A stretch of DNA of 64,000 bases from Paracidobacterium acidisoli (GCF_003428625.2 NZ_QVQT02000005.1:372001-436000), one strand, 5' to 3'; counted from the first letter of the stretch, positions 28,875-38,131 are shown. The notes: generated from the letters alone by a model not told the origin. Translations and numbers: made by a program.

Positions 28875-29212
28875 TCCGGCAGCCCCGTTTTTCCGGTACC
28901 TTCCCCGGGCCGCAGCTATGCAGGATTTACCCGGTTCCTTTCGGCACTGCAAATTTTTCCTGCTTCCCTCCGAAAAGTGCTTCCTTACCCTCAGGCCGGT
29001 GAGCTTCCTCAGCGGTGGAAATCTCCGGCGCTGACCGACCAAACAATTCATTTCAGGGCGTTTACGCTTTCATGGCGAGTGGCCGCCAAGTTTGGCAGGC
29101 CAGATGCTCTTTCACTGGGCAAGACGGGATGCTGCGCAGCTTCCGGAGTGTGTCCGCGGTCAACGAAGTCAGCAATATGGATCACGAGCCATACGAAGGA
29201 ATGCAAATAAAT
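28875..29212. other. Intergenic region upstream of the OmpA-like gene
   Basis: These 338 bases hold no supported gene. An imperfect palindrome is visible at GGCCGCCAA-GT-TTGGCAGGCC (near 29081-29102). Frames that run through it into the next gene lack coding character. It probably contains the promoter and leader of the OmpA-like gene. Confidence 0.35.
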
Positions 29213-30178
29213 ATGAGAACTCTGAATTTCAAATCGAAGTCTCTCTTGAAGCCCGGCGCTGTTATGGCCCTGTTCGTTGCGGCCAGCCTGGGCTTACCGG
29301 CAGTCGCGCAGTCCAGTCAGTCCTCCAGTCAGGTGCAGACCGGAGCAGTGGCCAATGGCACCCCCAGCCAGCAGGCCGGAACGGCGGAAACAGGAACCGG
29401 ACAACCTCCTCTGCAGACGAAGTCCAACGAAGGCTTCTGGGGTCATGTGAACCCCTTCGCCCGCAAGAAGTGGGTACATCGCCAGCTGGACCCGGTGAAG
29501 GACCGCCTCAATGAGCTCGATGAGCTTCAGGCGAAGAACGCCCACGATATTAAGGATGTGGATCAGCGCGCGCAGAACGGGATTCACGCCGCCCAGTCCA
29601 CCGCCGACCAGGCAAATCAGACTGCGGTAGCTGCCGGACAGACGGCAACCCAGGCGAATCAGACGGCTGAGACGGCCAGTACCAAAACCCAGCAGCTCGA
29701 TCAGACCGTATCCACGCTCGACCAGTATCACCAGGTCACCGACATGGAGCTTCGTTTCCATCCCGGCCAGACGGCCCTGAATGCCAAAGCGAAGGAAGCT
29801 CTGGATCAGATGGCGCAGCAGGTGCAGGGGCAGAAGGGTTACATCCTCGAGGTCGCCGGTTATTCGCACGCACGCGGCCAGGTAGGCATTCAGAGCTCGC
29901 AGCACATGGCTGAGGCAGTCGTTCGTTACCTCGCCGAACACCAGGTTCCGGTCTATCGCATTCATGAAGTAGCGATGGGCAATACTCCGATGCAGGACAG
30001 CGATGGGAATACGCGCAGCGGCAGCGCCGTGCACGTCACCCTGATGCAGAACAGTTTAGCGGCCTTGAACTCGTCATCTTCAAATGGCGGTTCGCCGATT
30101 GGTGCGACGCAGCAGTTATCCGCGCAGCCCTCCCCTCAGGGTGCTGCGTCGCAGCCAGCGGTTCCACCACAACAATAA
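29213..30178 (+). CDS. OmpA-family outer-membrane/periplasmic protein with coiled coil
   Basis: The 321-residue protein has a signal peptide (LKPGAVMALFVAASLGLP, cleavage near AVAQS) and a Gln/Ser/Thr linker. A helical region of about 100 residues rich in Ala, Gln and Thr follows (ANQTAVAAGQTATQANQTAE, a Lpp/coiled-coil-like repeat). A C-terminal OmpA-like peptidoglycan-binding domain (FHPGQTALNAKAKEALDQM, LEVAGYSHARG) completes it, with a Pro/Gln-rich tail. It likely tethers the envelope to peptidoglycan. ATG 29213 was chosen; in-frame starts at 29201 and 29177 are possible, but AAGGA lies too close to 29201. A strong terminator follows. Confidence 0.8.
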   Translation: MRTLNFKSKSLLKPGAVMALFVAASLGLPAVAQSSQSSSQVQTGAVANGTPSQQAGTAETGTGQPPLQTKSNEGFWGHVNPFARKKWVHRQLDPVKDRLNELDELQAKNAHDIKDVDQRAQNGIHAAQSTADQANQTAVAAGQTATQANQTAETASTKTQQLDQTVSTLDQYHQVTDMELRFHPGQTALNAKAKEALDQMAQQVQGQKGYILEVAGYSHARGQVGIQSSQHMAEAVVRYLAEHQVPVYRIHEVAMGNTPMQDSDGNTRSGSAVHVTLMQNSLAALNSSSSNGGSPIGATQQLSAQPSPQGAASQPAVPPQQ

Positions 30179-30228
30179 CAACGAAGGTCGCAGCAAGCTC
30201 TCACACAACGAGAGAACCAAGGCAGATT

Positions 30229-30256
30229 GGCCCCTCACCCGAGGGGCCCTTTTTTT
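30229..30256 (+). terminator. Intrinsic terminator of the OmpA-like gene
   Basis: The stem GGCCCCTC (30229-30236) with GAGGGGCC (30241-30248) has a four-base loop and is followed by a T run (30250-30256). Confidence 0.88.
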
Positions 30257-30695
30257 GCTCCTCACATCCCCATCCCCGCTCGCGAGTAATGGACTGGTCC
30301 GCATCGCTTTGTATCCGAGCATGGCCTCCCAGGTTGCGGAAAAGCTCTGCTTTGTATCAGGGCACGACTTCAGTAGGCGGGAATCATCCGATGCGGATCG
30401 TCCCTGCCGGGAAAAGCTCTGCTTTGTATCAGGGCACGACTTCAGTCGTGCCGCAAACTTCAGAACCAGTCGGGCTTTAGCCCCTGTGGCTTTTTTGGCT
30501 GCCTTCGCCTCATACTCTCTCTTTTTCCCGCAACCTGTTCAGTCGCTCTGTTCTCTCTGTGAATTCCAGCCATAAACGAAGCGGAGAGCGGCACGCCTCC
30601 CATTGCGGTCAGCCAGTGGCCTTTGTACACTCGACCAGAGCACGCAGTCACTCCACACCTCCTCTTTCCTGCAGCGGGCATAATACGGTATTTCA
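30257..30695. other. Repeat-bearing intergenic region before the tolC-ytcA-mdtNO operon
   Basis: There is no gene in these 439 bases. It holds two copies of a REP-like repeat (described separately). Just before the operon there is a CATAATAC-like -10 box (30679-30686), ending about nine bases before the ATG at 30696. The operon promoter is probably there. Confidence 0.45.
30339..30486. repeat. Two copies of a dispersed TTCA-loop REP-like element
   Basis: A 36-base stretch beginning GAAAAGCTCTGCTTTG occurs at 30339-30374 and identically at 30411-30446, a 72-base period. The second copy completes a perfect hairpin, GGCACGAC-TTCA-GTCGTGCC (30433-30452). It is followed by a second motif, CGGGCTTTAGCCCCTG, ending near 30486. 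The first copy has lost its right arm. A third copy lies at 38484-38561. Confidence 0.8.
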
Positions 30696-32141
30696 ATGGC
30701 TAAGATCTCCGCAGCTCTGGCAGCAGCGGCTCTTCTGATGGGCATGGGCGGCGCCTGTGGCCATGCGCAGAGCGCTCCCGCTTCACCCGCCCAGATCTGG
30801 CACTCCAGCGCCGCGCAGGATCTCAGCCATGAAGCCGCATCGATCCCCGAAGCAAAGTACGACATCGACCCACATAAGATCTGGACCCTCCCCGAGCTGA
30901 TCGATCTCGCCGAGCAGCACAATCCGGAGACGCGCGTTGCCTGGGCCCAGGCAAAGGCCCGGGCCGCTTCTCTGGGAATCGCGCGCAGCGCGCTCTTTCC
31001 CACTATGGCCGCCGTAGCGCTGGCGGCCACCGTACGGACCGCCGCCCTCATCGGCGAGTACTTCCACCGCCAGACCGAGGGACTCTTTCAGCCCACGCTC
31101 CACGTTGAATACCTCGTTCTCGACTTCGGAGGCCGCAGCGGCGCCATCGACCTCGCAAAGGCCAATCTTCTGGCCTCCGACTTCGCCTTCAACGACACGC
31201 ATCGCAAAATCATCTTTCAGGTCGCTTCCGCCTATTACCGCCTGCTCAACGCGAAGGGCCAGCGCGAAGCCGCCGAAGTCAGCCTGAAGAACGCGCAGAC
31301 CGTCGAGGAGGATGCGCAGAACCGCCTCAGTAACGGACTCGCCACAAAGCCCGACCTCCTCGAGGCAACCGCCGCCCGCGCTCAGGCCGACTACGATCTG
31401 CAGGCCGCCGTCGGCGCCGAGGATATCGCCCGCGGCGATCTCGCCACCGTGATGGGGCTCCCCCCCGCAACCACCTTTCAGGTGCAGGACATCCACGATC
31501 TCGCCACACCTTCGGACATGGCCGGCTCCGTCGATCAGGACATCGACCGCGCCTTTGCCCAGCGCCCCGATCTGATGCAGCAGCTCACGCGCATACGCGC
31601 CGCCAGCGCTTCTATCAAGGAGGCCCGGTCCACCTATTTCCCCACCCTCAGCTTCGCTGGTGACGGCGGTCTTGCCCGTGCCTACGGCCAGCAGGATCTC
31701 TATCCCGGCAGCTACGCGCAGGGTGAGGTCTGGAGCGTCGGCATGCAGCTCAAATGGACCCTCTTCGACGGCCTCCGCCGCGAGCACCAGATCGCCGAGG
31801 CCGAAGCGGGAAAGAAAGAGGCGCAGGCCGGCGTCGAGGCGCTGCGCGATCAGATCGCCGACGAGGTCTGGACCGCCTACACCAATATGAAGACAGCTCT
31901 GCGGCAGCAGCAGGCCGCAGCCGCGCTGCTCACCGCCTCCGAGCAGTCCTATGAGGCGGCTCGTGAGTCCTACGGCTATGGTGTCCGTAATCTGCTCGAC
32001 GTCGTCTCTGCGCAGAAGACGCTCGCCCAGGCCCGCTCCGAAGACATCGCCGCGCGCTCGCAGCTTCTCCTTCAGGTCGCCGGCCTTGCCTTCCGCACCG
32101 GCGATCTCATTCAGGTGCAGCCGCCGAAGGCTGGACCATGA
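30696..32141 (+). CDS. TolC-family outer-membrane efflux channel (MdtP-like)
   Basis: This 481-residue channel begins with a signal peptide (AKISAALAAAALLMGMGG). It has two TolC-like halves, each with long Ala/Gln/Arg-rich helices such as LIDLAEQHNPETRVAWAQAK and the second-half repeat QRPDLMQQLTRIRAASASIK. It would form a trimeric outer-membrane tunnel. It is the first of four tightly packed genes, and its stop overlaps the ytcA start (ATGA). In E. coli the same parts (mdtP, ytcA, mdtN, mdtO) form one efflux system, so this is the MdtP equivalent by context. Confidence 0.88.
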   Translation: MAKISAALAAAALLMGMGGACGHAQSAPASPAQIWHSSAAQDLSHEAASIPEAKYDIDPHKIWTLPELIDLAEQHNPETRVAWAQAKARAASLGIARSALFPTMAAVALAATVRTAALIGEYFHRQTEGLFQPTLHVEYLVLDFGGRSGAIDLAKANLLASDFAFNDTHRKIIFQVASAYYRLLNAKGQREAAEVSLKNAQTVEEDAQNRLSNGLATKPDLLEATAARAQADYDLQAAVGAEDIARGDLATVMGLPPATTFQVQDIHDLATPSDMAGSVDQDIDRAFAQRPDLMQQLTRIRAASASIKEARSTYFPTLSFAGDGGLARAYGQQDLYPGSYAQGEVWSVGMQLKWTLFDGLRREHQIAEAEAGKKEAQAGVEALRDQIADEVWTAYTNMKTALRQQQAAAALLTASEQSYEAARESYGYGVRNLLDVVSAQKTLAQARSEDIAARSQLLLQVAGLAFRTGDLIQVQPPKAGP

Positions 32142-32449
32142 GGCAGAGTTTCAGATCAGGAAAGAAACGAGGATGGATGAAGCTCCTGCGAAGATCGACC
32201 GCGTCCTTCGGTGCTCTCGCGGCTCTGGCAGCGCTTGCCGGCTGCGGCCACTCTCCCACCTTCAACATACTGGGATCGTTTTTCCCCGCCTGGCTGATCT
32301 GCATGATCGCCGGCATCGTGCTTGCCGCCATCGTGAACGGCATCCTGGCGCACTATAAGCTCGAAAAAGAAATTGCATGGACGATTGTTACGTATCCATG
32401 CCTCGCTGCATTCTTTGCATTCACACTCTGGCTGATCTTCTTTAGCTAA
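32138..32449 (+). CDS. ytcA: YtcA-like small membrane lipoprotein
   Basis: The 103-residue protein has a lipoprotein signal ending at Leu-Ala-Gly-Cys (Cys36) and two more hydrophobic helices (FPAWLICMIAGIVLAAIV and YPCLAAFFAFTLWLIFF). Size, topology and position between a TolC channel and an HlyD/FUSC pair match YtcA, found with MdtNOP. ATG 32138 is coupled to the tolC stop; ATG 32177 would give a cleaner signal peptide (MKLLRRSTASFGALAALA). It ends 10 bases before the adaptor gene, with GGGAGAA between. Its biochemical role is unknown. Confidence 0.8.
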   Translation: MRQSFRSGKKRGWMKLLRRSTASFGALAALAALAGCGHSPTFNILGSFFPAWLICMIAGIVLAAIVNGILAHYKLEKEIAWTIVTYPCLAAFFAFTLWLIFFS

Positions 32450-32459
32450 CGGGAGAACT

Positions 32460-33692
32460 ATGGCACTCAACCCGTCACCGGAGAGCCTTCGCCGCCGCGC
32501 GATCAGCAGCCTGATCATCCTGTGCGCCGCTGTGACCGGCCTGCTCGTCATCCATCAGGTCACCACCGATCCGCGCACCGACGATGCCGAGATCTTCGCA
32601 AACTACATCGGTATGGCGCCTCTGGTCAGTGGCCCCATCACCCATCTCTACGTCACCGACAATCAGCTCGTCCGTGAGGGAGATCCGCTCTTTGAGATCG
32701 ACGACCGTCCCTACGCCTACGCGCTTGCCCACGCAAAATCCGATCAGCAGGCCCTCGAAGGCCAGATCGGCGACGAGCGCCGCATCATCGCCGGCAAGGT
32801 CAGCGGAGTCGACGTGGCAAAGGCCGGAGCCCTCAGCGCCGAGGCCAGCCTTGCCCGCGCCTCCGCCGCCGTCGAGCAGGCAAAGGCCGATGTCGCCAAT
32901 GCCGGTGCCGCCGTCGAGCGCGCCGAAGCCGAGCTCTCCTATGCCACCAACAATCTCCACCGCATCGAGCCGCTTCTGGCCAAACAATTCGTTACCGTCG
33001 ATCAGGTCGACCAGGCGCGCACGCTTGCAATCTCACGCTCCGACGCGCTGCATCAGGCCCGCTCGCAGCTCGCCCTCGCCCAGGCCGGACTCGCCGCCGC
33101 CGAAGCGCAGTATAAGCAGGGCCAGGCCACGCTGGTGCAGAGCCACCAGCAGGTGCAGCAGGCCACGCATAACGTCACCACGCTCGAGCCGCTGGTCGGC
33201 CAGATCCAGGGAAAACAGGCCGCTATCGACAACGCCCAGTACAACTACGACAACTGCAAAGTCGACGCTCCCTTCAATGCCCGCGTCACCAACCTCACCA
33301 TCTCGCAGGGAGCCTACGCCACCGCCGGCCAGCACATCTTCACGCTGATCGACACCCGCGTCTGGTGGGTCATCGCAAACTTCCGTGAAACGCAGCTCCA
33401 GCACATCCGCCCCGGCATGAAGGCCGACGTATACGTCATGTCGAAGCCCAGCATCCGCTTCCACGGCGTCGTCGACAGCGTCGGCTTCGGCGTAACGCCG
33501 GACGCCGACCTCATCGGCCATCTCTCGCCCGCCAATCTGCCCGATGTGCAGCGCACCCTCAACTGGGTCCATCTCGCGTCGCGCTTCCCGGTGCGTGTGC
33601 GTATTCAGTCGCCGCCCACGGAGCTCTTCCGCCTCGGCGAATCCGCCGTGGTCGTCATCCGCGGCGAATCCTCGCTGCTGCCGCGGAAGTAG
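32460..33692 (+). CDS. HlyD/EmrA-family membrane fusion protein (MdtN-like)
   Basis: This 410-residue adaptor has one N-terminal membrane anchor (ISSLIILCAAVTGLLVIHQV). The lipoyl half begins at ITHLYVTDNQLVREGDPLFE. A long coiled-coil hairpin follows (about residues 75-240, full of Ala and Gln). The barrel contains VDAPFNARVTNLTISQGAY. It links the FUSC inner-membrane protein to the TolC channel. GGGAGAA precedes ATG 32460, and the downstream gene begins only three bases after its stop. Confidence 0.92.
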   Translation: MALNPSPESLRRRAISSLIILCAAVTGLLVIHQVTTDPRTDDAEIFANYIGMAPLVSGPITHLYVTDNQLVREGDPLFEIDDRPYAYALAHAKSDQQALEGQIGDERRIIAGKVSGVDVAKAGALSAEASLARASAAVEQAKADVANAGAAVERAEAELSYATNNLHRIEPLLAKQFVTVDQVDQARTLAISRSDALHQARSQLALAQAGLAAAEAQYKQGQATLVQSHQQVQQATHNVTTLEPLVGQIQGKQAAIDNAQYNYDNCKVDAPFNARVTNLTISQGAYATAGQHIFTLIDTRVWWVIANFRETQLQHIRPGMKADVYVMSKPSIRFHGVVDSVGFGVTPDADLIGHLSPANLPDVQRTLNWVHLASRFPVRVRIQSPPTELFRLGESAVVVIRGESSLLPRK

Positions 33693-33694
33693 CC

Positions 33695-35836
33695 ATGGCC
33701 ACTCCCTCGGTACTGTTTCACCACGCAGAGCGGTTCACCGAATGGTTCCCCGATTTTTTGCGAAAAGAGCTCGCGCCTTATCCGGGCCGCGGCGCCGTCG
33801 TCGCGCGCATGGTCATCGCCGCAACCCTCAGCGCCGTTCTCATCGTCACCTTCCGCATTCCCGGAGGAGCCGTCGGCGCGCTCTGCGCCTTCATCCTCTC
33901 CCGCGAAAGCCTTCTCTCCACCGCCAAATCCGCAGCCTATCTCGTCCTCGCGTTTCTGATCGGAGGACTCTTCATCCCCATCGGGGCGCGCTTTTTCGCC
34001 TCGATTCCCATCACCCATTTCCTCTGGGAAGCGGCCAGCCTCTTCATGGTCTTCTTTCTTCTCAGAACGCTGACCAACTACGCAGTGGCCGTCGGCCTCA
34101 GCCTCGTCGCGACCAACATCCTCTCTATCTGGTATCTGCCCGGTCCCGCCGAGCGAAACGTCGAGCTCACGCTCTGGCAGGTCGCCGCCGCGCTCATCGG
34201 CGCGCTGGTCACGCTCGCCGTCGAGGTCGTCTTTCACGCCATCTATGGCCGCGATGAAGTCACCAGCGGCATCGACCTCCGTCTTCTGCAGATCGAAAAC
34301 CTGATGACCGGCTTCGCCGCCGGCCGGCCCGCATCGTCCGAGACCGCGCACATGCTCGCGCAGTATGCCGTCGTCGGCATGGGAGCCCAGCGCCGCCGCA
34401 TCGCCCTCGCCGGCGATGAGCCTCTGCACCGCGCCCGCATGAGCACTCTCGTCGCCCTCACCGGCCGCTCCATCGACTTTGCCGCCGCGCTTTCGAGCAT
34501 CAGCATCGACTTCACTCCCTCTCTGCAGCAGAGAGCCGCCCGTCTCGCAGAGCATATCGCCGAGGTGCGTCACTGCCTGCTGAAGAGCGAAGTGCCGCAT
34601 CCGCAGGAGCCCATCATGGAAATGGATGCGGCCACGCCGCTTCTCTCCGAAGTCGAGACGATGATTTCGCTCATGCCGTCCATCTTCATCAGTCAGAACG
34701 CAATGGACCCGCGCTTCGCCATTCCCGAAGGCCCGTCGTCTTCCAGCCGCATCTTCGTCGAGGACGCCTTCACCAATCCCGAGCATCTCCGCTTCGTGCT
34801 CAGCGGAACCCTCGCCGCCATGATCTGCTACGTGCTCTACGTCTCGCTCGCATGGCCCGGCATCTCCACCTCTGTCACCACCTGCGTGCTCACCAGCCTC
34901 TCCAACGTCGGCGCATCGCGTCAGAAGCAGGTTCTCCGTGTTGCCGGCGCCGCGCTCGGCGGCTTTGTCTTTGGACTCGGCTCGCAGATGTTCGTCCTTC
35001 CCAACATCGACTCCATCACCGGCTTCACCGTGCTCTTCGCCGCCGTCACCGCCTTCGCGGCATGGATCGCCTCTTCCAGCTCGCGTCTCTCTTATGCCGG
35101 CCTGCAGATCGCTCTGGCCTTTTACCTCATCAATCTGAGCGAGTTCAGCATTCAAACCTCGCTCACCGTAGCCCGCGACCGCGCCATCGGCGTCCTGCTC
35201 GGCGTGTCCATGATGTGGCTCGTCTTCGAGCGCTTCTATCCGCGTCCCGCCGCCGACGAAATGGTTCGCGTCTTCGTGCGCAACCTCCGGCTCATGGCCG
35301 ACCTCATCGTCTCTTCACCCTGGGGAGCCGACTCCGCCACCATCGTCCGTATCCGCAGGATGAGAGACCAGATCTACAACAATTTTGGTGAGGTCAACGC
35401 CCAGGCCGACGCTGTTCCCTTTGAAACCGGACCCGGCCGCGCGGGGCACATGGCCGCGCGCGACCGCATCCGCCGCTGGCAGGCCGCTCTCCGCACCTTC
35501 TATCTGCTCGAAGCGCCGCTCATTCAGTTCCGCGTCTACGGAACTCCCGATCAGCAGGCCGGCGCCTACGCGCAGATCGAGGACGCCTTCCGCGATCAGT
35601 GCGCGCAGTCCTTTCGGAAGATAGCCGACAGGATTGAGCATCAGCTCAACCAGCGGCCGCCGGAAGCTATTGCCTTTCCCAGTCTCCTGTCCGCCTTTGA
35701 CGCGCCTCATACCGGCACGCAGGCTCTGCTCACCGAGCGCGAACAGGCCCTGCTGCGCATGTCGCGCACCATCGCCTCGCTCGCCGACCGGCTGCAGCGC
35801 GAAGCCGTCTCCGAGCCTCTCTACGCGACGGAATAA
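33695..35836 (+). CDS. FUSC-family inner-membrane efflux protein (MdtO/AaeB-like)
   Basis: The 713-residue protein shows two sets of membrane helices: an N-terminal set from about residue 40 (ARMVIAATLSAVLIVTFRIP), and a second set from about residue 370 (FVLSGTLAAMICYVLYVSLA). Each is followed by a cytoplasmic helical domain. This is the fusaric-acid-resistance (FUSC) layout of MdtO and AaeB, which export aromatic acids and drugs with an HlyD-type adaptor. It is the last gene of the operon. A TTTA/TTCA hairpin pair lies between it and the convergent msrA. Confidence 0.9.
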   Translation: MATPSVLFHHAERFTEWFPDFLRKELAPYPGRGAVVARMVIAATLSAVLIVTFRIPGGAVGALCAFILSRESLLSTAKSAAYLVLAFLIGGLFIPIGARFFASIPITHFLWEAASLFMVFFLLRTLTNYAVAVGLSLVATNILSIWYLPGPAERNVELTLWQVAAALIGALVTLAVEVVFHAIYGRDEVTSGIDLRLLQIENLMTGFAAGRPASSETAHMLAQYAVVGMGAQRRRIALAGDEPLHRARMSTLVALTGRSIDFAAALSSISIDFTPSLQQRAARLAEHIAEVRHCLLKSEVPHPQEPIMEMDAATPLLSEVETMISLMPSIFISQNAMDPRFAIPEGPSSSSRIFVEDAFTNPEHLRFVLSGTLAAMICYVLYVSLAWPGISTSVTTCVLTSLSNVGASRQKQVLRVAGAALGGFVFGLGSQMFVLPNIDSITGFTVLFAAVTAFAAWIASSSSRLSYAGLQIALAFYLINLSEFSIQTSLTVARDRAIGVLLGVSMMWLVFERFYPRPAADEMVRVFVRNLRLMADLIVSSPWGADSATIVRIRRMRDQIYNNFGEVNAQADAVPFETGPGRAGHMAARDRIRRWQAALRTFYLLEAPLIQFRVYGTPDQQAGAYAQIEDAFRDQCAQSFRKIADRIEHQLNQRPPEAIAFPSLLSAFDAPHTGTQALLTEREQALLRMSRTIASLADRLQREAVSEPLYATE

Positions 35837-35958
35837 CCGCAGCCTGCAGCAGAAAGCCTTCTCGCCGCCGCCTGTTTTTTGCCGTGTAATCGGAGCTGAT
35901 GATGCGTCAGGCTCTTTCGCCTGTGCGGAAAGATCTCGCGGAGCGAGATCGGTGGAAG

Positions 35959-36010
35959 CACCGGGCTTTAGCCCGGTGAAGAAGCGAGTGGGAAAAGGGG
36001 CTTCAGCCCC
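35959..36010. repeat. Two hairpins of the TTCA/TTTA family between convergent genes
   Basis: CACCGGGC-TTTA-GCCCGGTG (35959-35978) is a perfect eight-base-pair hairpin. GGGGC-TTCA-GCCCC (35997-36010) is a shorter one. They lie between the convergent mdtO-like and msrA genes and could also end transcription. Confidence 0.65.
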
Positions 36011-36024
36011 GGAGCTGCCGCCGC

Positions 36025-36717
36025 CTATTTTTTGCCCGTATAGCGAACGAACAGGTCAGGGAACTCTTTCTTCAGAGTTTCCACCTTCGGCCTGTCGCAG
36101 ATCTGAATATAAGGATTGTCCGGATTCCTCAGCGCATAATCCTGGTGATACTCTTCGGCGCGATAAAAACCTTTGAGCGGCGTCACCTGCGTCACGATCG
36201 GCTTTGAAAACACCTTCGCCGCATCCAGTTGCGCAATGTAATCGGTCGCGATGCGCTTCTGCTCGTCATTGGCATAAAAGATCACCGACCGGTACGAAGG
36301 CCCCACATCCGGTCCCTGCCGGTTCAGCTGCGTCGGATCGTGCGCCACCGAGAAGAAAATACGCAGCAGCTGTCCATACGTAATCTGCGAGGGATCGTAG
36401 ACCACCTTCACCGACTCCGCGTGTCCTGTCGTCTCCGTTGTCACCTGATTGTAGGTCGCCGTCGAGGCCGAGCCGCCCGCATAGCCCGCCGCCGTATCCA
36501 CCACGCCGCGCACCCGCTCGAAGACCGACTGCGTCCCCCAGAAGCAGCCGCCGGCAAACACTGCCGTCTGCTGCGCGCCCGCCGCAGGCGTTGCGTCCAT
36601 CTTCGGCGGAGGAACCGGAGCACCCGACGCAGCCTGAGCCGTACATCCGGCCAGAGCCACGGTCAGAAGAGAAAGCGCAAAGAGACGCAGGCAGCGATGC
36701 ATCGTGACGTACCTCAC
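36025..36717 (-). CDS. msrA: Peptide-methionine (S)-S-oxide reductase MsrA, lipoprotein form
   Basis: The 230-residue MsrA repairs oxidised methionine. The catalytic Cys58 is in VFAGGCFWGTQSVFERVRGV. The family segments GYAGGS, TGHAESVKVVYDP and the C-terminal YHQDYALRNPDNPY are present. An N-terminal lipoprotein signal (RLFALSLLTVALAGC, Cys25) places it in the envelope rather than the cytoplasm. The start ATG 36717 follows GTGAGG; an ATG at residue 6 is possible. Methionine-sulfoxide repair in the periplasm fits with oxyR/katG elsewhere in the window. Confidence 0.93.
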   Translation of the reverse strand: MRYVTMHRCLRLFALSLLTVALAGCTAQAASGAPVPPPKMDATPAAGAQQTAVFAGGCFWGTQSVFERVRGVVDTAAGYAGGSASTATYNQVTTETTGHAESVKVVYDPSQITYGQLLRIFFSVAHDPTQLNRQGPDVGPSYRSVIFYANDEQKRIATDYIAQLDAAKVFSKPIVTQVTPLKGFYRAEEYHQDYALRNPDNPYIQICDRPKVETLKKEFPDLFVRYTGKK

Positions 36718-36868
36718 TCTCTATATGATCCGCGAAACGTCAAATGGTTACACCCTCAGCCGAAGGGCGAGCGGAAAGAAACACTTTCACACCATGAAAC
36801 CGCCGCGCGCGCTGTGAATCCGGATGCAATGGAAGCGTCGTATCCCCTGATGTAAAAAGAAGGAAAGT

Positions 36869-37330
36869 ATGTCTCTCCCTGAAAGCAACACTGCTGAGAT
36901 CACGGCGAACGATGCCGGTGCTGTTCCTGAAGCCGGTGCCCGTTCCTGGGCCATCGGATTTTCCAGCTTCATCCTGATTCTTCTGCAAAGCGCCTGCACG
37001 ATGGTCATGGCCGTCAGCGGCATCCGTGTTCTCATCGGACTCACCGCGCTCGCCGCCGCCGCCGGTCTGCACCGGCCCGCTCGCGGCTTTCATGCCGACA
37101 TCTTCCGCATTCCCATGATGACGATTGCCGTCGCCGGCTCCGTCATCAATCTCTATGTCCTGTGGCGCATCCGCACTCTGCGCAAGCGCCCGGCTGCGCA
37201 GTGGCGTGTCCGCCCGGCTTCACCAAAGCAGCTGCGCTCAGAAGCCTTCCAGATCGCGCTCGCCATCCTCACCCTCGTGCTGGTCGCCGCTGAAGGCGTG
37301 ACGCACCACATCATTCACCACGTCCCATAA
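36869..37330 (+). CDS. Small polytopic membrane protein, unknown function
   Basis: This 153-residue protein has about four hydrophobic segments (SSFILILLQSACTMVMAVSG, VLIGLTALAAAAGL, MTIAVAGSVINLYVLWRI, IALAILTLVLVAAEGV). A His-rich end (THHIIHHVP) is conceivably metal-binding. AAGGAAAG precedes the ATG at 36869. I do not recognise the family. The neighbours (msrA divergent, ppa convergent) give no function. Confidence 0.65.
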   Translation: MSLPESNTAEITANDAGAVPEAGARSWAIGFSSFILILLQSACTMVMAVSGIRVLIGLTALAAAAGLHRPARGFHADIFRIPMMTIAVAGSVINLYVLWRIRTLRKRPAAQWRVRPASPKQLRSEAFQIALAILTLVLVAAEGVTHHIIHHVP

Positions 37331-37452
37331 CCGCGCGACAGGCGCGGTCAGAAGGGGTGCAGACGCAGCCACTCCGCGCAGAACGCATCTTCTTGAAAAG
37401 AACAGATTGTGCGGCATTTCCATCCGGTACCGGATGGCCGGGTTTCAAAACA

Positions 37453-37496
37453 GGCTGGCCGAAAAGGAATACTCCTGCCGTCCTTTATGGCCAGCC
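37453..37496 (-). terminator. Nested inverted repeat 3' of ppa
   Basis: GGCTGGCC (37453-37460) pairs with GGCCAGCC (37489-37496). Inside it AAAGGA (37463-37468) pairs with TCCTTT (37481-37486). The structure lies seven bases after the ppa stop, and on the minus strand it is followed by a TTTTG stretch. It is a plausible terminator, but without a strong T run. Confidence 0.45.
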
Positions 37497-37502
37497 CGCG
37501 GT

Positions 37503-38063
37503 TTACTTTGTGGTGCTGGCCTCGATCAGGTGCTTCTTTTCCTTGTGATCGTGGAAATTCTTCGCTGCATACTGCACGCGGTCGCGGGCATAGGCCGCAT
37601 CGTGCCAGCCATGAATCTCCACCCGCTTCCCTTCAAGGTCCTTGTAAATGGAGAAGAAGTGGGTAATCTCCTTCAGCATGTGCGGATAGATCTCCGAATA
37701 ATTCCACACATCGGTGTAGCGCGGATTTTTGCGGCCGACCGCCAGAATCTTTTCGTCCAGCACGCCCTGGTCCAGCATCTCCAGCACTCCGATCGGGCGC
37801 ACCTGCATCACGCACCCCGGAAAACTGGGAGCATCCACCAGCACCAGCACGTCGAGAGGGTCTCCGTCGTCGCTTAGTGTCGAAGGAATAAAGCCGTAAT
37901 CTCCCGGATAGTGAACCGGCGAATAGAGATTCCGGTCCAGCCGGAAAACGTGAAGCTGCTTGTCGTACTCGTACTTATTAATGCCTTCAAACGGAATTTC
38001 AATCACGGCGTTGATGACTTCCGGCATCTTTTCACCGATCGGCAGTTCGAGATAATTGACCAT
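37503..38063 (-). CDS. ppa: Inorganic pyrophosphatase (family I)
   Basis: The 186-residue soluble enzyme hydrolyses pyrophosphate. It carries the family I segments EIPFEGINKYEYDK, the acidic metal-binding signature DDGDPLDVLVLVD, and the later KDLEGKRVEIHGWHDAA. Length is normal. It is divergent from purS, with a 76-base gap holding both promoters. The ATG at 38063 has no strong ribosome-binding site (GGAA only). Confidence 0.95.
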   Translation of the reverse strand: MVNYLELPIGEKMPEVINAVIEIPFEGINKYEYDKQLHVFRLDRNLYSPVHYPGDYGFIPSTLSDDGDPLDVLVLVDAPSFPGCVMQVRPIGVLEMLDQGVLDEKILAVGRKNPRYTDVWNYSEIYPHMLKEITHFFSIYKDLEGKRVEIHGWHDAAYARDRVQYAAKNFHDHKEKKHLIEASTTK

Positions 38064-38125
38064 AAAATTCCATTCTCAGAAGGATGTGCCGCTTGCACCG
38101 GGAAGGGCCCGCGGGGGATACCGTT

Positions 38126-38131
38126 TATAAT
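38126..38131 (+). promoter_or_regulatory. -10 box of a leaderless-type purS promoter
   Basis: A perfect TATAAT ends eight bases before the purS ATG (38140). No ribosome-binding site lies between. A TTGCAC at 38093-38098 is too far away for a normal -35 element. Transcription starting at the ATG would give a leaderless message. Confidence 0.5.
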
